Source of the DNA: CAMPJM01 sp964440915
GTDB taxonomy: Bacteria; Bacteroidota; Bacteroidia; Cytophagales; Cyclobacteriaceae
Assembly (NCBI GenBank): GCA_964440915.1
Contig: CAYTTV010000019.1
Span: 1-64,000 of the forward strand
DNA length: 64,000 nucleotides
Direction: 5' to 3'
In this document: positions 25,066-33,447 of the stretch, piece by piece
How the letters are laid out: every line of letters begins with the position of its first letter
Numbering within the stretch: the stretch's first letter is position 1
Notes under the pieces: model-generated
Database searches by the model: none
The model's input: the letters and a program-made list of their open reading frames with translations, nothing else
Told to the model about the DNA's origin: nothing
Program-made: the position numbers and the translations under genes

Positions 25066-27015
25066 CTAAAATATCATCACAAATCCTCCATTAGGTTGCA
25101 TAACAATTTCGTATAGGCCGTTACTTGGAAGGGCTATTGTTTCTGAATGAAATGAAAGTCTTTCTTGACCGTCTGTGTGTAGAGTCCCTTGTTCAGCATC
25201 GATAAAAGACAGGTCTAAATTCACCTTTTTCTCATTGTTTTCTCCATTGATGCCAACCACGTACCAATTATCGCCAGCCCTTCTAGCTACAATGGCCAAT
25301 TTGCCAGGAAATCCATCTATAAACTTGGTGTCATCCCAGGCATTGGGAAGTTCTCTCAAGTATTCTTTAACAGACTCGGGCACTTTCTCCATGCCAGAAG
25401 GGCCTTCTCCAAAATGTTGGATCCCGGATAAAAATAATACTGGAAGGGCTAATTGGAAGCCATTACTTGTTTTCCGTACTATATTGGGAATAGTATCCAG
25501 GATCATAGGAGTATAATCCATTGGATCGAAGGCGTTACGGACAAAAGGCAGTACAGCAGCATGGGTAGCTTCTCTATCCGCATTTCCTTGGTCGAAAGTG
25601 ATAAACTCAAGTCCTTTTATGGCTTCCATGGTCATCAAATTAGGGTATGTACGCTGCCATCCTCGAGGTAATGTGCATCCATGAAAATTGACCAATAATT
25701 GATGTTCGGCGGCATCTTTCATGATATCAATATAGTATTGGATTACCGACTGGCCGTCGCCACCAAAAAAGTCCACCTTTATTCCTCTTATGCCCATGTC
25801 TCGGAGCTTACCAAACTCTTCCATCCTGCTTGCATGAGTAAGCAGTTTGTCTTTAGGGGTGTACGTCACCGTGTTCCATGATCCAGCGGAATTGTACCAC
25901 AAAATGAGGCCAACATCTTTTGTTTTTGCATATTCTGCAAGTTCGGCAATACCTTTATAACCAATTTTTTGGTCCCAATTCACATCAATCAGACAATATT
26001 CCCAGTCCATTTCCGCTGCATAATCGATATAGCGTTTTTGGACGTCGTACACTATGGAGTCGTCTTTTAGCAGCACCCAGCTCCACGAGGCCTTTCCTGG
26101 TTGGATATAGTCGGCATTCATTTTTATAGCAGGGTTGGCAAGATCCGTTCCCAAGGTAGACTCCACTATTGTTTGAAGACTTCCGATAGCAATAACCCGC
26201 CAAGGAGAGGCCCAGGGCATGGTAGATTGAGGGTTAAGCGCTCCTTCAGGAAATATTTCTTCTGGCTGTGGGAAGTCTATGGCATATTCACCTTCTGGAG
26301 CGTGTTGGGCCAAACGGGTAGCGCAATATGTGCCGTCTAAGGCTGATTCGGTGATCAAGGCCCAGCTTCCACCTGTGTGGAACAAGGCAGGATATAGCCA
26401 GCCTGCTTCTTGCGGGGATGGTGTACCCACTGGAATGTCTTGATGATAATCATCTTCATAAGAAGGGTAAGTTTTTTCCCACCCTTCTTTTGCATTATTC
26501 ATGGGCTGAAGCCATCCTCTGGTATTTTCAGGAAAGTTAAAGGTTGTAATTTCCTTTGTTATTTTTTTAATAGATGGGGAAGGTCCAGGGAAGAAGTAAC
26601 GAAAAGCCACCCCATCGTCTGATACCCGAAATATAATATGCATTTTGTTGCCAGCCTCATTGCTGAGGTGTACAGTTTGTTCTTGAGCCCGATAGGTACG
26701 TTTTTTTCTTTTTCCCTGCACCATTTCATAGCTTTCTTTAATACTGGTAGGGGCAGAAATCTTCTCTACTTTTAAACCTTTCGAAAAATCATCGTCTTCC
26801 ATGATAATGCCGAGTTTAGAAGCTTGCAAGACGACACTATCTTCATAATTGATGCTATAGTAGGCGAGCTGATCTTCAGAAAGAAAGAAATTTAAGGATA
26901 TGTGCTTGTCAGGACTTTCCAGAATAAAAGAACTTTCTGCTTTTTTCTTACAAGAAATGAACGAGAACGTAAGAAACAAAAATGCCAGTACTGTGGAGGG
27001 GGAGATTTTGAGCAT
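25066..27015 (-). CDS. glycoside hydrolase family 97, lipoprotein (SusB-like)
   Basis: GH97 enzymes cleave alpha-glucosides or alpha-galactosides in the periplasm. The protein has a lipoprotein signal (LAFLFLTFSFISCKKK), an N-terminal beta-sandwich (about 30-280), the catalytic (beta/alpha)8 barrel (about 285-555) and a C-terminal sheet. The barrel contains GIRGIKVDFFGGDGQ; an Asp at this point is the nucleophile of the retaining branch, while the inverting SusB branch uses two Glu. I therefore lean towards the retaining, alpha-galactosidase-like branch. The start at 27015 is preferred over the ATG at 27030. No SusC/SusD pair is near. Confidence 0.88.
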   Translation of the reverse strand: MLKISPSTVLAFLFLTFSFISCKKKAESSFILESPDKHISLNFFLSEDQLAYYSINYEDSVVLQASKLGIIMEDDDFSKGLKVEKISAPTSIKESYEMVQGKRKKRTYRAQEQTVHLSNEAGNKMHIIFRVSDDGVAFRYFFPGPSPSIKKITKEITTFNFPENTRGWLQPMNNAKEGWEKTYPSYEDDYHQDIPVGTPSPQEAGWLYPALFHTGGSWALITESALDGTYCATRLAQHAPEGEYAIDFPQPEEIFPEGALNPQSTMPWASPWRVIAIGSLQTIVESTLGTDLANPAIKMNADYIQPGKASWSWVLLKDDSIVYDVQKRYIDYAAEMDWEYCLIDVNWDQKIGYKGIAELAEYAKTKDVGLILWYNSAGSWNTVTYTPKDKLLTHASRMEEFGKLRDMGIRGIKVDFFGGDGQSVIQYYIDIMKDAAEHQLLVNFHGCTLPRGWQRTYPNLMTMEAIKGLEFITFDQGNADREATHAAVLPFVRNAFDPMDYTPMILDTIPNIVRKTSNGFQLALPVLFLSGIQHFGEGPSGMEKVPESVKEYLRELPNAWDDTKFIDGFPGKLAIVARRAGDNWYVVGINGENNEKKVNLDLSFIDAEQGTLHTDGQERLSFHSETIALPSNGLYEIVMQPNGGFVMIF

Positions 27016-27315
27016 GATTTGAGGATGCAAAGTCTAAAGTGTTTTATGTACGCTTATAAAATAAGTTAAAAAAGCGTGTATGTGCAAATTTTATTCTCCT
27101 AGAGAAGTGCTTTGTTACAAATTTCTGTGACAAATGCAGTAGATAGGAAGGAGATGTTCTATTCGATATATGATTTCGATATTTTCAGTAGAAACTTCCA
27201 CTTTTCCTTTATAAAGCAGAGAAATGAAGCACAAACAATATTTTTGACAAAATAAATGTTTATGCTTTAGTATATTTGAATAAATTGTGCCTAAAATAAA
27301 ACTTACCTTGTCGAG

Positions 27316-27849
27316 ATGAACAGACGTGTAATGATAAAGGGCTTGACTTTGGTCAGCGGTAGCATACTTTTTTTGCCATCGTGCCTGCATCAGGAGGAGA
27401 AAAAGAAAGCTGCTGTACAACTGAACAACTTATCCTTAGACAGTGACCAAGAACAGTTACTTGCAGAAATAGCTGAGACGATTATTCCCACTACTGATTC
27501 TGCTGGTGCCAAAGCCTTGGGACTACCCCAGTTTGTATGGACTATGGTAGATGACTGTTATGCCAAAGATGATCAGGAAGCTTTTTTAAAGGGGCTGGAT
27601 CAAGTGGAAGAGATGGCTGATCAGAAGTTTGGACGATCTTTCATTAAATGTACAACTGAGCAACGGCACGAGGTGCTGTTTGACTTAGAGGCAAATAAAG
27701 GCCAATCCGAAGCACAATTTTTTTATACAATTGCCAAAGGTGAGTTGATCAAAGGTTATCTGAACTCCAAACTCGTGATGACGCAATTCAGGAAATATGA
27801 ACTGGTGCCTGGTAGGTACGACGGGTATTTTCCAGTTGAAAAAGCATAA
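27316..27849 (+). CDS. gluconate 2-dehydrogenase subunit 3 family protein
   Basis: Small subunit that partners GMC flavoproteins in membrane-bound sugar or alcohol dehydrogenases. The 177-residue protein begins MNRRVMIKGLTLVSGSILFLPSC, with paired Arg resembling a twin-arginine signal plus a lipobox Cys, then the subunit 3 core EQLLAEIAETIIPTTDSAGAKALG. It ends 10 nt before the GMC gene, a conserved gene pair. The small subunit probably carries the folded flavoprotein through the Tat path and anchors it. A -7-like TATATTTG lies at 27271-27278, 37 nt before the ATG. Confidence 0.85.
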   Translation: MNRRVMIKGLTLVSGSILFLPSCLHQEEKKKAAVQLNNLSLDSDQEQLLAEIAETIIPTTDSAGAKALGLPQFVWTMVDDCYAKDDQEAFLKGLDQVEEMADQKFGRSFIKCTTEQRHEVLFDLEANKGQSEAQFFYTIAKGELIKGYLNSKLVMTQFRKYELVPGRYDGYFPVEKA

Positions 27850-27859
27850 ATAATATAAA

Positions 27860-29575
27860 ATGTCAAATCTAAATATAGACAGTATAAAGCAACGTACTTT
27901 CGATGCTATTGTGATTGGTTCTGGTATAAGTGGAGGCTGGGCGGCAAAGGAACTTACTGAAAAGGGCTTAAAAACGCTTTTGTTGGAAAGAGGTAGGGAT
28001 GTGAAGCATAACCAAGACTATCCGACAACCAATATGCTCCCATATGAATTCGAGCATCGTGGGGAAGTACCTTTAGAGATAAGAGAGAAGGCGCCTATTG
28101 TGAGCAGATGCTATGCTTTTAGGGAAGATGCTATGCATTTTTTTGTTAAAGATTATGAGCAACCTTATGAACAAGAAAAGCCGTTTGATTGGATTAGGGG
28201 CTACCAAGTAGGGGGGAAGTCCCTCCTGTGGGCCAGACAGACCCAGCGTTGGAGCGACTTCGATTTTGAAGGGCCTGCGCGTGATGGGTTTGCAGTAGAT
28301 TGGCCTATTCGGTACAAAGATTTGGCCCCTTGGTACAGTCATGTAGAGAAGTTTGCTGGCATTGCAGGTTTTAGGGATGGACTTCCAGCATTGCCGGATG
28401 GGGAGTTTTTGCCTGGGTATCCTCTCAATTGTGTGGAAGATCATTTTAAGAAACAGATGAAGAGCAATTATGGTGACCGTCATGTCATCAGTGCTAGATG
28501 TGCGCATATATCCAAACCTGAAAAAATCCATTTTGATCAGGGGAGAGGTCAGTGTATGAACCGTATATTATGTCAAAGAGGATGTCCTTTTGGAGGCTAC
28601 TTTAGCAGTAACTCCTCAACCCTTCCTTGGGCTGAAAAGACGGGTAACCTCACATTGAAACCTTTCTCAGTGGTTCACTCTGTTCTTTACGATGAAAAGA
28701 CTGGAAAAGCTTCGGGAGTTTTAGTAATCGATGCCAATACCAAAGAAGAAATTACCTATTATGCTGATATAATCTTCGTGAACGCATCTGCTATCAATAC
28801 CAACCATATTCTGCTCAATTCCATTTCTTCAAGATTTCCAGAAGGGCTAGGCAATGACAATGGACTTTTAGGAAAATATGTGGCATTTCATAATTACAGG
28901 GCAAGGGTAACCGCAGAGTATGAAGGGTTTTTGGATTTGACGACCGATGGCCGAAATCCAGCGGGAGGTGGATATATACCAAGGTTCAGAAACCTGTTGC
29001 GCCAAGAGACTGACTTCCTAAGAGGATACGCTGCTTCATTCAATGCCAATCGTTATCTGTATGAAGACAGGTCGGGCTTTGGTGCAGATCTAAAAGAGCG
29101 GCTACTCAACCCATCCTTGAGCACGTGGAAAATTGGTTCGCACATGATGGGCGAGACGATTCCTAAAGAAACCAGTCAGATTAAGCTCGTAAAGGATAAA
29201 GTTGATGAGTGGGGCATTCCCTTGGTAAATATCAATGTGGATTATGATGATAATGATGAGAAGATGATAAAAGATTATCAGGAACAGTTCTCAGATATGT
29301 TTGCTCAGGCAGGATTTACCAATATCCGGACTGCTGATACAAAACAAGCTCCTGGACTTGATATCCATGAAATGGGTGGCGTGAGAATGGGCCATGATCC
29401 AAAGACTTCTTTATTAAATAAGTACAATCAAATGCATGCCTGCAAGAATGTATTTGTAACCGATGGCGCTTGCATGACTTCTACAGCCACTCAAAATCCG
29501 TCTTTGACCTACATGGCACTGGCGGCAAGAGCGGTGGATTATGCTGTAAAGGAACGTAATAAGGGAAACTTATAA
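27860..29575 (+). CDS. GMC-family FAD oxidoreductase
   Basis: FAD-dependent oxidoreductase of the glucose-methanol-choline superfamily, large subunit of the pair begun at 27316. The 571-residue protein has the Rossmann FAD motif AIVIGSGISGGWAAKEL near the N-terminus, the flavin-contact stretch GGKSLLWARQTQRW, a CQRGCPFGG Cys cluster (about 233-241), and the C-terminal GMC motif with catalytic His and Asn in the region DIHEMGGVRMGHDP and STATQNPSLTYMALAARA. It lacks its own signal peptide and so depends on its partner for export. Relatives oxidise glucosides at C3 or gluconate; the substrate is unknown here. Confidence 0.88.
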   Translation: MSNLNIDSIKQRTFDAIVIGSGISGGWAAKELTEKGLKTLLLERGRDVKHNQDYPTTNMLPYEFEHRGEVPLEIREKAPIVSRCYAFREDAMHFFVKDYEQPYEQEKPFDWIRGYQVGGKSLLWARQTQRWSDFDFEGPARDGFAVDWPIRYKDLAPWYSHVEKFAGIAGFRDGLPALPDGEFLPGYPLNCVEDHFKKQMKSNYGDRHVISARCAHISKPEKIHFDQGRGQCMNRILCQRGCPFGGYFSSNSSTLPWAEKTGNLTLKPFSVVHSVLYDEKTGKASGVLVIDANTKEEITYYADIIFVNASAINTNHILLNSISSRFPEGLGNDNGLLGKYVAFHNYRARVTAEYEGFLDLTTDGRNPAGGGYIPRFRNLLRQETDFLRGYAASFNANRYLYEDRSGFGADLKERLLNPSLSTWKIGSHMMGETIPKETSQIKLVKDKVDEWGIPLVNINVDYDDNDEKMIKDYQEQFSDMFAQAGFTNIRTADTKQAPGLDIHEMGGVRMGHDPKTSLLNKYNQMHACKNVFVTDGACMTSTATQNPSLTYMALAARAVDYAVKERNKGNL

Positions 29576-29644
29576 GGTACTCTATTCCTCATTATATCAT
29601 TGGAGTAAGGGAAGGCTGCTGCTGAACGTAAGTAGCTGCCAACC

Positions 29645-30112
29645 CTAATCACTCCAGCTCCACCTCTTAATGACAAAAAAATAAACCCACGCGATAAATA
29701 ACAATTGCAGTGGTACTCTAAACCAGAGATAGCTTAAACCAGGGCCATCAAAAGTGGCGTTTTGATAATCCACCTGATGGACCGCAGCATAGATGTTTGC
29801 AGGAAGTACCAAAAGCAAGAATGTGATCAATGCCCAACCGGTAGCTCTGTGGAATGAAGGCAGTAATAATCCAATGGCCAATACTATTTCAAAAATCCCA
29901 GTTATATAAACAATGCCTGTCCTATAAGGCAAAAAATCGGGTATCATCATGGCCATGCCCTTAGAAAAGGCAAAATGCCCCAGAGCGGTAAATAGTAACA
30001 TGGCAGCCATGGCAATACGGCCGGACAAAGAAAACCAGTATTTCTTATAAATTAGTTTTAAGATGATACTTGACAATATAAATACAGCAATTAATACAAT
30101 TAAAGGTTTCAT
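29645..30112 (-). CDS. DoxX-family membrane protein
   Basis: A 155-residue inner-membrane protein with four to five helices. The GRIAMAAMLLFTALGHFAFSKGMA and FEIVLAIGLLLP segments match the DoxX/DoxD family. Function is unclear in the family; relatives are linked to redox or thiol stress. It lies 74 nt downstream of a Crp/Fnr regulator on the same strand, which makes that regulator a likely controller or co-transcribed partner. Confidence 0.75.
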   Translation of the reverse strand: MKPLIVLIAVFILSSIILKLIYKKYWFSLSGRIAMAAMLLFTALGHFAFSKGMAMMIPDFLPYRTGIVYITGIFEIVLAIGLLLPSFHRATGWALITFLLLVLPANIYAAVHQVDYQNATFDGPGLSYLWFRVPLQLLFIAWVYFFVIKRWSWSD

Positions 30113-30186
30113 CTTATGGAAGTTTTAATGACAAATGCTTTAGGACAAATGTCAAAATATTTCAACGAGTATAAAATGAACCTCGG

Positions 30187-30753
30187 TTAAGAAATGCGTT
30201 TGCGTATTCTGCTAAGTGCTTGGGGCGTAATGCCTATGTAGGAAGCAAGGTATTTTAAGGGTATTTGTTGTATTAACCGAGGTTGTTCGGTAAATAACTT
30301 CAAATAGCGCTGTTCGGCAGTGTCGTGCAAGAGGGAAAACTCTCGTTTGGTCTTTTTTAAGAAGAGGGCTTCGCTCGCATATCGGCCAATAGTATTTCCG
30401 ATGGCTGTCTCATTGTATATTACTTGAAGGTCATCATAAGTCAACCGCCATAGTATTGTATCTGTAAGTGTCTCTACACGATAGGATACAGGCTTTTGGG
30501 TAAGAAAAGCATCATAAGCAGATACAAACTCATTGGCAAAAGTGAAAGAAAAGGTCAGCTCATTTTCTTCCTTAGGAATGTAGAACCGTATAATGCCTTC
30601 ATGGATAAAGGATAGATAGTTTTCCAAGTTCCCTACTTCCAGAAGCAACGTTTTCTTAGGGAAAGATTCCTTTATGAGTTTGGAAGAGAATAGCGCCCAT
30701 TCTTCATCCGAGAGTTTTGTTACTTGCTCAAAGTAATGGCGGATTTGCTCCAT
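30187..30753 (-). CDS. Crp/Fnr-family transcriptional regulator
   Basis: A 188-residue regulator with a cyclic-nucleotide-binding-type beta-roll (about 20-110, including VGNLENYLSFIHEGIIRFYI) and a short C-terminal helix-turn-helix (IPLKYLASYIGITPQALSRIRKRI). The nucleotide-contact Arg-Ser/Thr pair of true CRP and the Cys ligands of FNR are not present, so the signal is unknown. The gene is followed by doxX. A perfect 14-bp palindrome lies 27 nt before its start and could be an autoregulatory site. Confidence 0.83.
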   Translation of the reverse strand: MEQIRHYFEQVTKLSDEEWALFSSKLIKESFPKKTLLLEVGNLENYLSFIHEGIIRFYIPKEENELTFSFTFANEFVSAYDAFLTQKPVSYRVETLTDTILWRLTYDDLQVIYNETAIGNTIGRYASEALFLKKTKREFSLLHDTAEQRYLKLFTEQPRLIQQIPLKYLASYIGITPQALSRIRKRIS

Positions 30754-30780
30754 CGATAGATATCAGTTTAGGATAACATT

Positions 30781-30806
30781 CTTATCATGATAAGAAAAAT
30801 CTTATC
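30781..30806. promoter_or_regulatory. palindrome before the Crp/Fnr gene
   Basis: CTTATCATGATAAG (30781-30794) is a perfect 14-bp palindrome. Its right half also pairs with CTTATC at 30801-30806 across a 6-nt spacer, giving three copies of the same half-site. It sits 27 nt before the Crp/Fnr start and overlaps the stop codon of the sugar kinase gene. It may be an operator or the end structure of the rhamnose operon. Confidence 0.4.
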
Positions 30807-32157
30807 CTTGCACAAGTGTTTTAGAAGAAGCAGCATATTTCAATACGCTGGCTGCTCCATAGGCAGACCCTAAGGGTAAGTGGGAGAAAACCAAGTCATG
30901 ATCCTTCAATAGACGCTTCATCATTTCTATAAAGACTTGGTTGTGTACAAAACCACCATCAATATACACACGCTTTATGAATGAGGAGCCTTGCGCCAAA
31001 ACCAAAGTTTTAGCCTGTATCCTGGCTAGCCCCCACATCATCTTATGATAGGCTTCTTCAAAACTTTTGCATTCTTCAGGATACCACTGATTCTTTTGAA
31101 AGAGATCATCCAGCAATGCTTGATTCTGAATCGTCTCAGGATAATACGAACTGGTTACTTCTCCCTCAGCCAATTTTTCTATTAGCGTAAAATCGGGATT
31201 TAAGCTTTTGTAATATTTTCGATCTTTATGAAATAGCGCATTCAACTTTTCTAGCTGATGGTCTAACTCAAATCCCAAAAAGAAGCGTGCAGCTCTTACA
31301 GGAGTTCCATGAATAGTGAGGTAGTTAAGACAATCTCTTTCCAGCGCACTTTTTGTTAGCTTTTCTTTTGTAAACGGGTTCAAAGTAATGCTCCAGGTTC
31401 CCGTAGAGATCAACAAGAAAGGGTCCTTTGTACGCAGCAAGTAGGCAGCCAAAGCAGAGGAGCTATCGTGTATGCCCACGCCTACTTTTACATCTTGGCC
31501 ATGCAAATTGCACATAAAGGTATGCGTAGTGGGAACTAGTTTCGGAAATAAGGAATGCAGCGTTTCGTCCACAACCCAACTGTGATAGTTGTTGATATCG
31601 TAATCCCATAGTCGGGTATGACAACCTATCGAAGTAGGCTCACAAACCATCTCGCCCGTAAACAAATAGGAAAGGTATTGGGGAAAATGTAGCGTATGAT
31701 GGATTTTAGAGAAAAGTTGTGGTTTTGTATGCTTTAGCCAATAAAGTTGCAACCCTGAATTCAACATCCCTAAGTTTGGGGAAGCAGTTTCTAAATTGTT
31801 TTTTTCCTCGTCATATTGCGAAAAGAAAGATTGCCGTAGCTTATCTGGGAAAGGCTTGAGGTAATTGTATAAATGGGTAACGGGAAGGCCAAATTTGTCT
31901 AGGTGAACAAGTGTCGCTCCATATGTCGAGAAATTGAGTCCCACTAGACGATAGTTGGGGGAGTTGCATATCGACTCAACAGCGTTTTTGATCCATTGCA
32001 CTATGGCACCAAGGTCGTCACATGCAAAGCCATCATCGTCTTCTATCAAAGGCAATTTGAAATACTCCTCTTTAATTTCATTCAGGTTTTCATCAAAGAG
32101 GAAAAATTTCTTATTGGTTTTGCCAATGTCAAATATGGCAGTTACAGCTGTTGGCAT
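30802..32157 (-). CDS. FGGY-family carbohydrate kinase, probable L-rhamnulokinase
   Basis: Third gene of the leftward rhamnose operon; expected to phosphorylate L-rhamnulose at C1 before aldolase cleavage. The FGGY fold shows the phosphate-1 motif AIFDIGKTNKKFFLF at the N-terminus, a catalytic Asp in VGVGIHDSSSALAAYL, the LLISTGTWSITLN strand, and VYIDGGFVHNQVF for the adenosine site. The open frame reaches 32190, overlapping rhaI, but the ATG at 32157 places the start 4 nt after the rhaI stop and directly before the conserved motif (452 residues). Substrate is inferred from neighbours; fuculokinase activity is an alternative. Confidence 0.85.
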   Translation of the reverse strand: MPTAVTAIFDIGKTNKKFFLFDENLNEIKEEYFKLPLIEDDDGFACDDLGAIVQWIKNAVESICNSPNYRLVGLNFSTYGATLVHLDKFGLPVTHLYNYLKPFPDKLRQSFFSQYDEEKNNLETASPNLGMLNSGLQLYWLKHTKPQLFSKIHHTLHFPQYLSYLFTGEMVCEPTSIGCHTRLWDYDINNYHSWVVDETLHSLFPKLVPTTHTFMCNLHGQDVKVGVGIHDSSSALAAYLLRTKDPFLLISTGTWSITLNPFTKEKLTKSALERDCLNYLTIHGTPVRAARFFLGFELDHQLEKLNALFHKDRKYYKSLNPDFTLIEKLAEGEVTSSYYPETIQNQALLDDLFQKNQWYPEECKSFEEAYHKMMWGLARIQAKTLVLAQGSSFIKRVYIDGGFVHNQVFIEMMKRLLKDHDLVFSHLPLGSAYGAASVLKYAASSKTLVQG

Positions 32158-32161
32158 AATA

Positions 32162-33445
32162 CTAAAGCCCTGTAGAGATGGTTTTTGCACCTCTTTCTTT
32201 TATCAATTGTTTTCTGACCTCATTCTTTCTATAAACCCCTAGTGGATCAATTGCTCCGCCGGCCTTTAACCTTGCCTCGGCAAGCAAAGGTCGTACGTCT
32301 GTTCGGAAGGCATTTTGCAAGATTTCCTGCGCCTGTACAGCATCATTGTTATCTCTTGCCTCTTCTAGTTTTTTTCGGTTGATAAGCAATGCTTGGGCAT
32401 AAGCAATTTTTATGGCCTCTACTGACTGCAGCAAGTCCTCCAGCGGGTCTTTTACATTGTGCGAAGCATCGATCATCCATGCTGGATAGGGGTTTTTTGA
32501 ACTTGGATCCTCTATACCATCTACCAGTTCATTGAAAATCAGGAACAACTGGTAAGGTTTAAGACTACCAGTAGTAACGTCATCATCACCATATTTGGAG
32601 TCGTTGAAATGGAATCCCCCTAGTTTTCCCATCATCATCAAGGTGGCCACAATCTGCTCAATGTTGGTATTGGGCAAATGATGTCCTAGGTCAACTAATG
32701 TATAGGCGCTATCGCCAAGTTTAGAAGCTAAAAGATGTGAAGTTCCCCAATCTTGGATAACCGTTGAATAGAAATTGGGCTCGTAAGGTTTATACTCTAT
32801 GAACATTTTCCAGCCACTGGGCATGGCTTCATAAATTTGTTCTAACGATTCCAGCGTCCTTTGGAGTGCCTTTTTGAAATTCTGCTGCCCAGGAAAACAA
32901 GAGCCATCTGCGAGCCAAACTGTTATCGATTGCGAACCCAGCGACTTTCCATGCTTGATTACTTCTATATTGTGATCTACAGCTTGTCGCCTTACCCCTG
33001 AATCGCTATGGGCAAGTGACCCATATTTATAGGATAAGGTCTGCTCAGCTTGGTCTTGGAAAGTATTGGAATTCACCGCATCGAATTTTAGATTGTAGGA
33101 CTTGGCAAGCGATTTAATAGCATTTGGGTCTTGAGGGATATCCCATGGAATATGAAGTGAAATAGCTCCGCTCGATTGATTTAAGGCATGTAGCAAACCT
33201 ACATCAGCAATTTTCTCTTCTAAGGTTCTGGGCTCTCCGCCACCAGAAAACCGGCCAAATCGTGTACCACCTGTGCCTAATGCCCAACTTGGCACGGCTA
33301 TCTGAAAAGCTTCTAACTTCTGTAAAATGATTCCAACGTCGAGATTGTGTCCTTCCAATTTTGCTTGTAAGTGTCCAAAATCCCTCTGATGATGCTTGTT
33401 TAATTCCTGATTATGCTGATTTAATACTGTGCTCTCTATCTTCAT
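32162..33445 (-). CDS. rhaI: L-rhamnose isomerase (RhaI type)
   Basis: Converts L-rhamnose to L-rhamnulose with a divalent metal. The 427-residue protein belongs to the Pseudomonas/Gram-positive RhaI type rather than E. coli RhaA. It is a TIM barrel with metal ligands spread through IEYKPYEP (Glu), TLVDLGHHLPNTN (Asp/His) and GGFHFNDSKYGDDD (His, Asp). N-terminal landmarks include VPSWALGTGGTRFGRF. The gene begins 2 nt after the aldolase/dehydrogenase stop and ends 4 nt before the kinase, so the three are clearly co-transcribed. Confidence 0.92.
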   Translation of the reverse strand: MKIESTVLNQHNQELNKHHQRDFGHLQAKLEGHNLDVGIILQKLEAFQIAVPSWALGTGGTRFGRFSGGGEPRTLEEKIADVGLLHALNQSSGAISLHIPWDIPQDPNAIKSLAKSYNLKFDAVNSNTFQDQAEQTLSYKYGSLAHSDSGVRRQAVDHNIEVIKHGKSLGSQSITVWLADGSCFPGQQNFKKALQRTLESLEQIYEAMPSGWKMFIEYKPYEPNFYSTVIQDWGTSHLLASKLGDSAYTLVDLGHHLPNTNIEQIVATLMMMGKLGGFHFNDSKYGDDDVTTGSLKPYQLFLIFNELVDGIEDPSSKNPYPAWMIDASHNVKDPLEDLLQSVEAIKIAYAQALLINRKKLEEARDNNDAVQAQEILQNAFRTDVRPLLAEARLKAGGAIDPLGVYRKNEVRKQLIKERGAKTISTGL

Positions 33446-33447
33446 AA

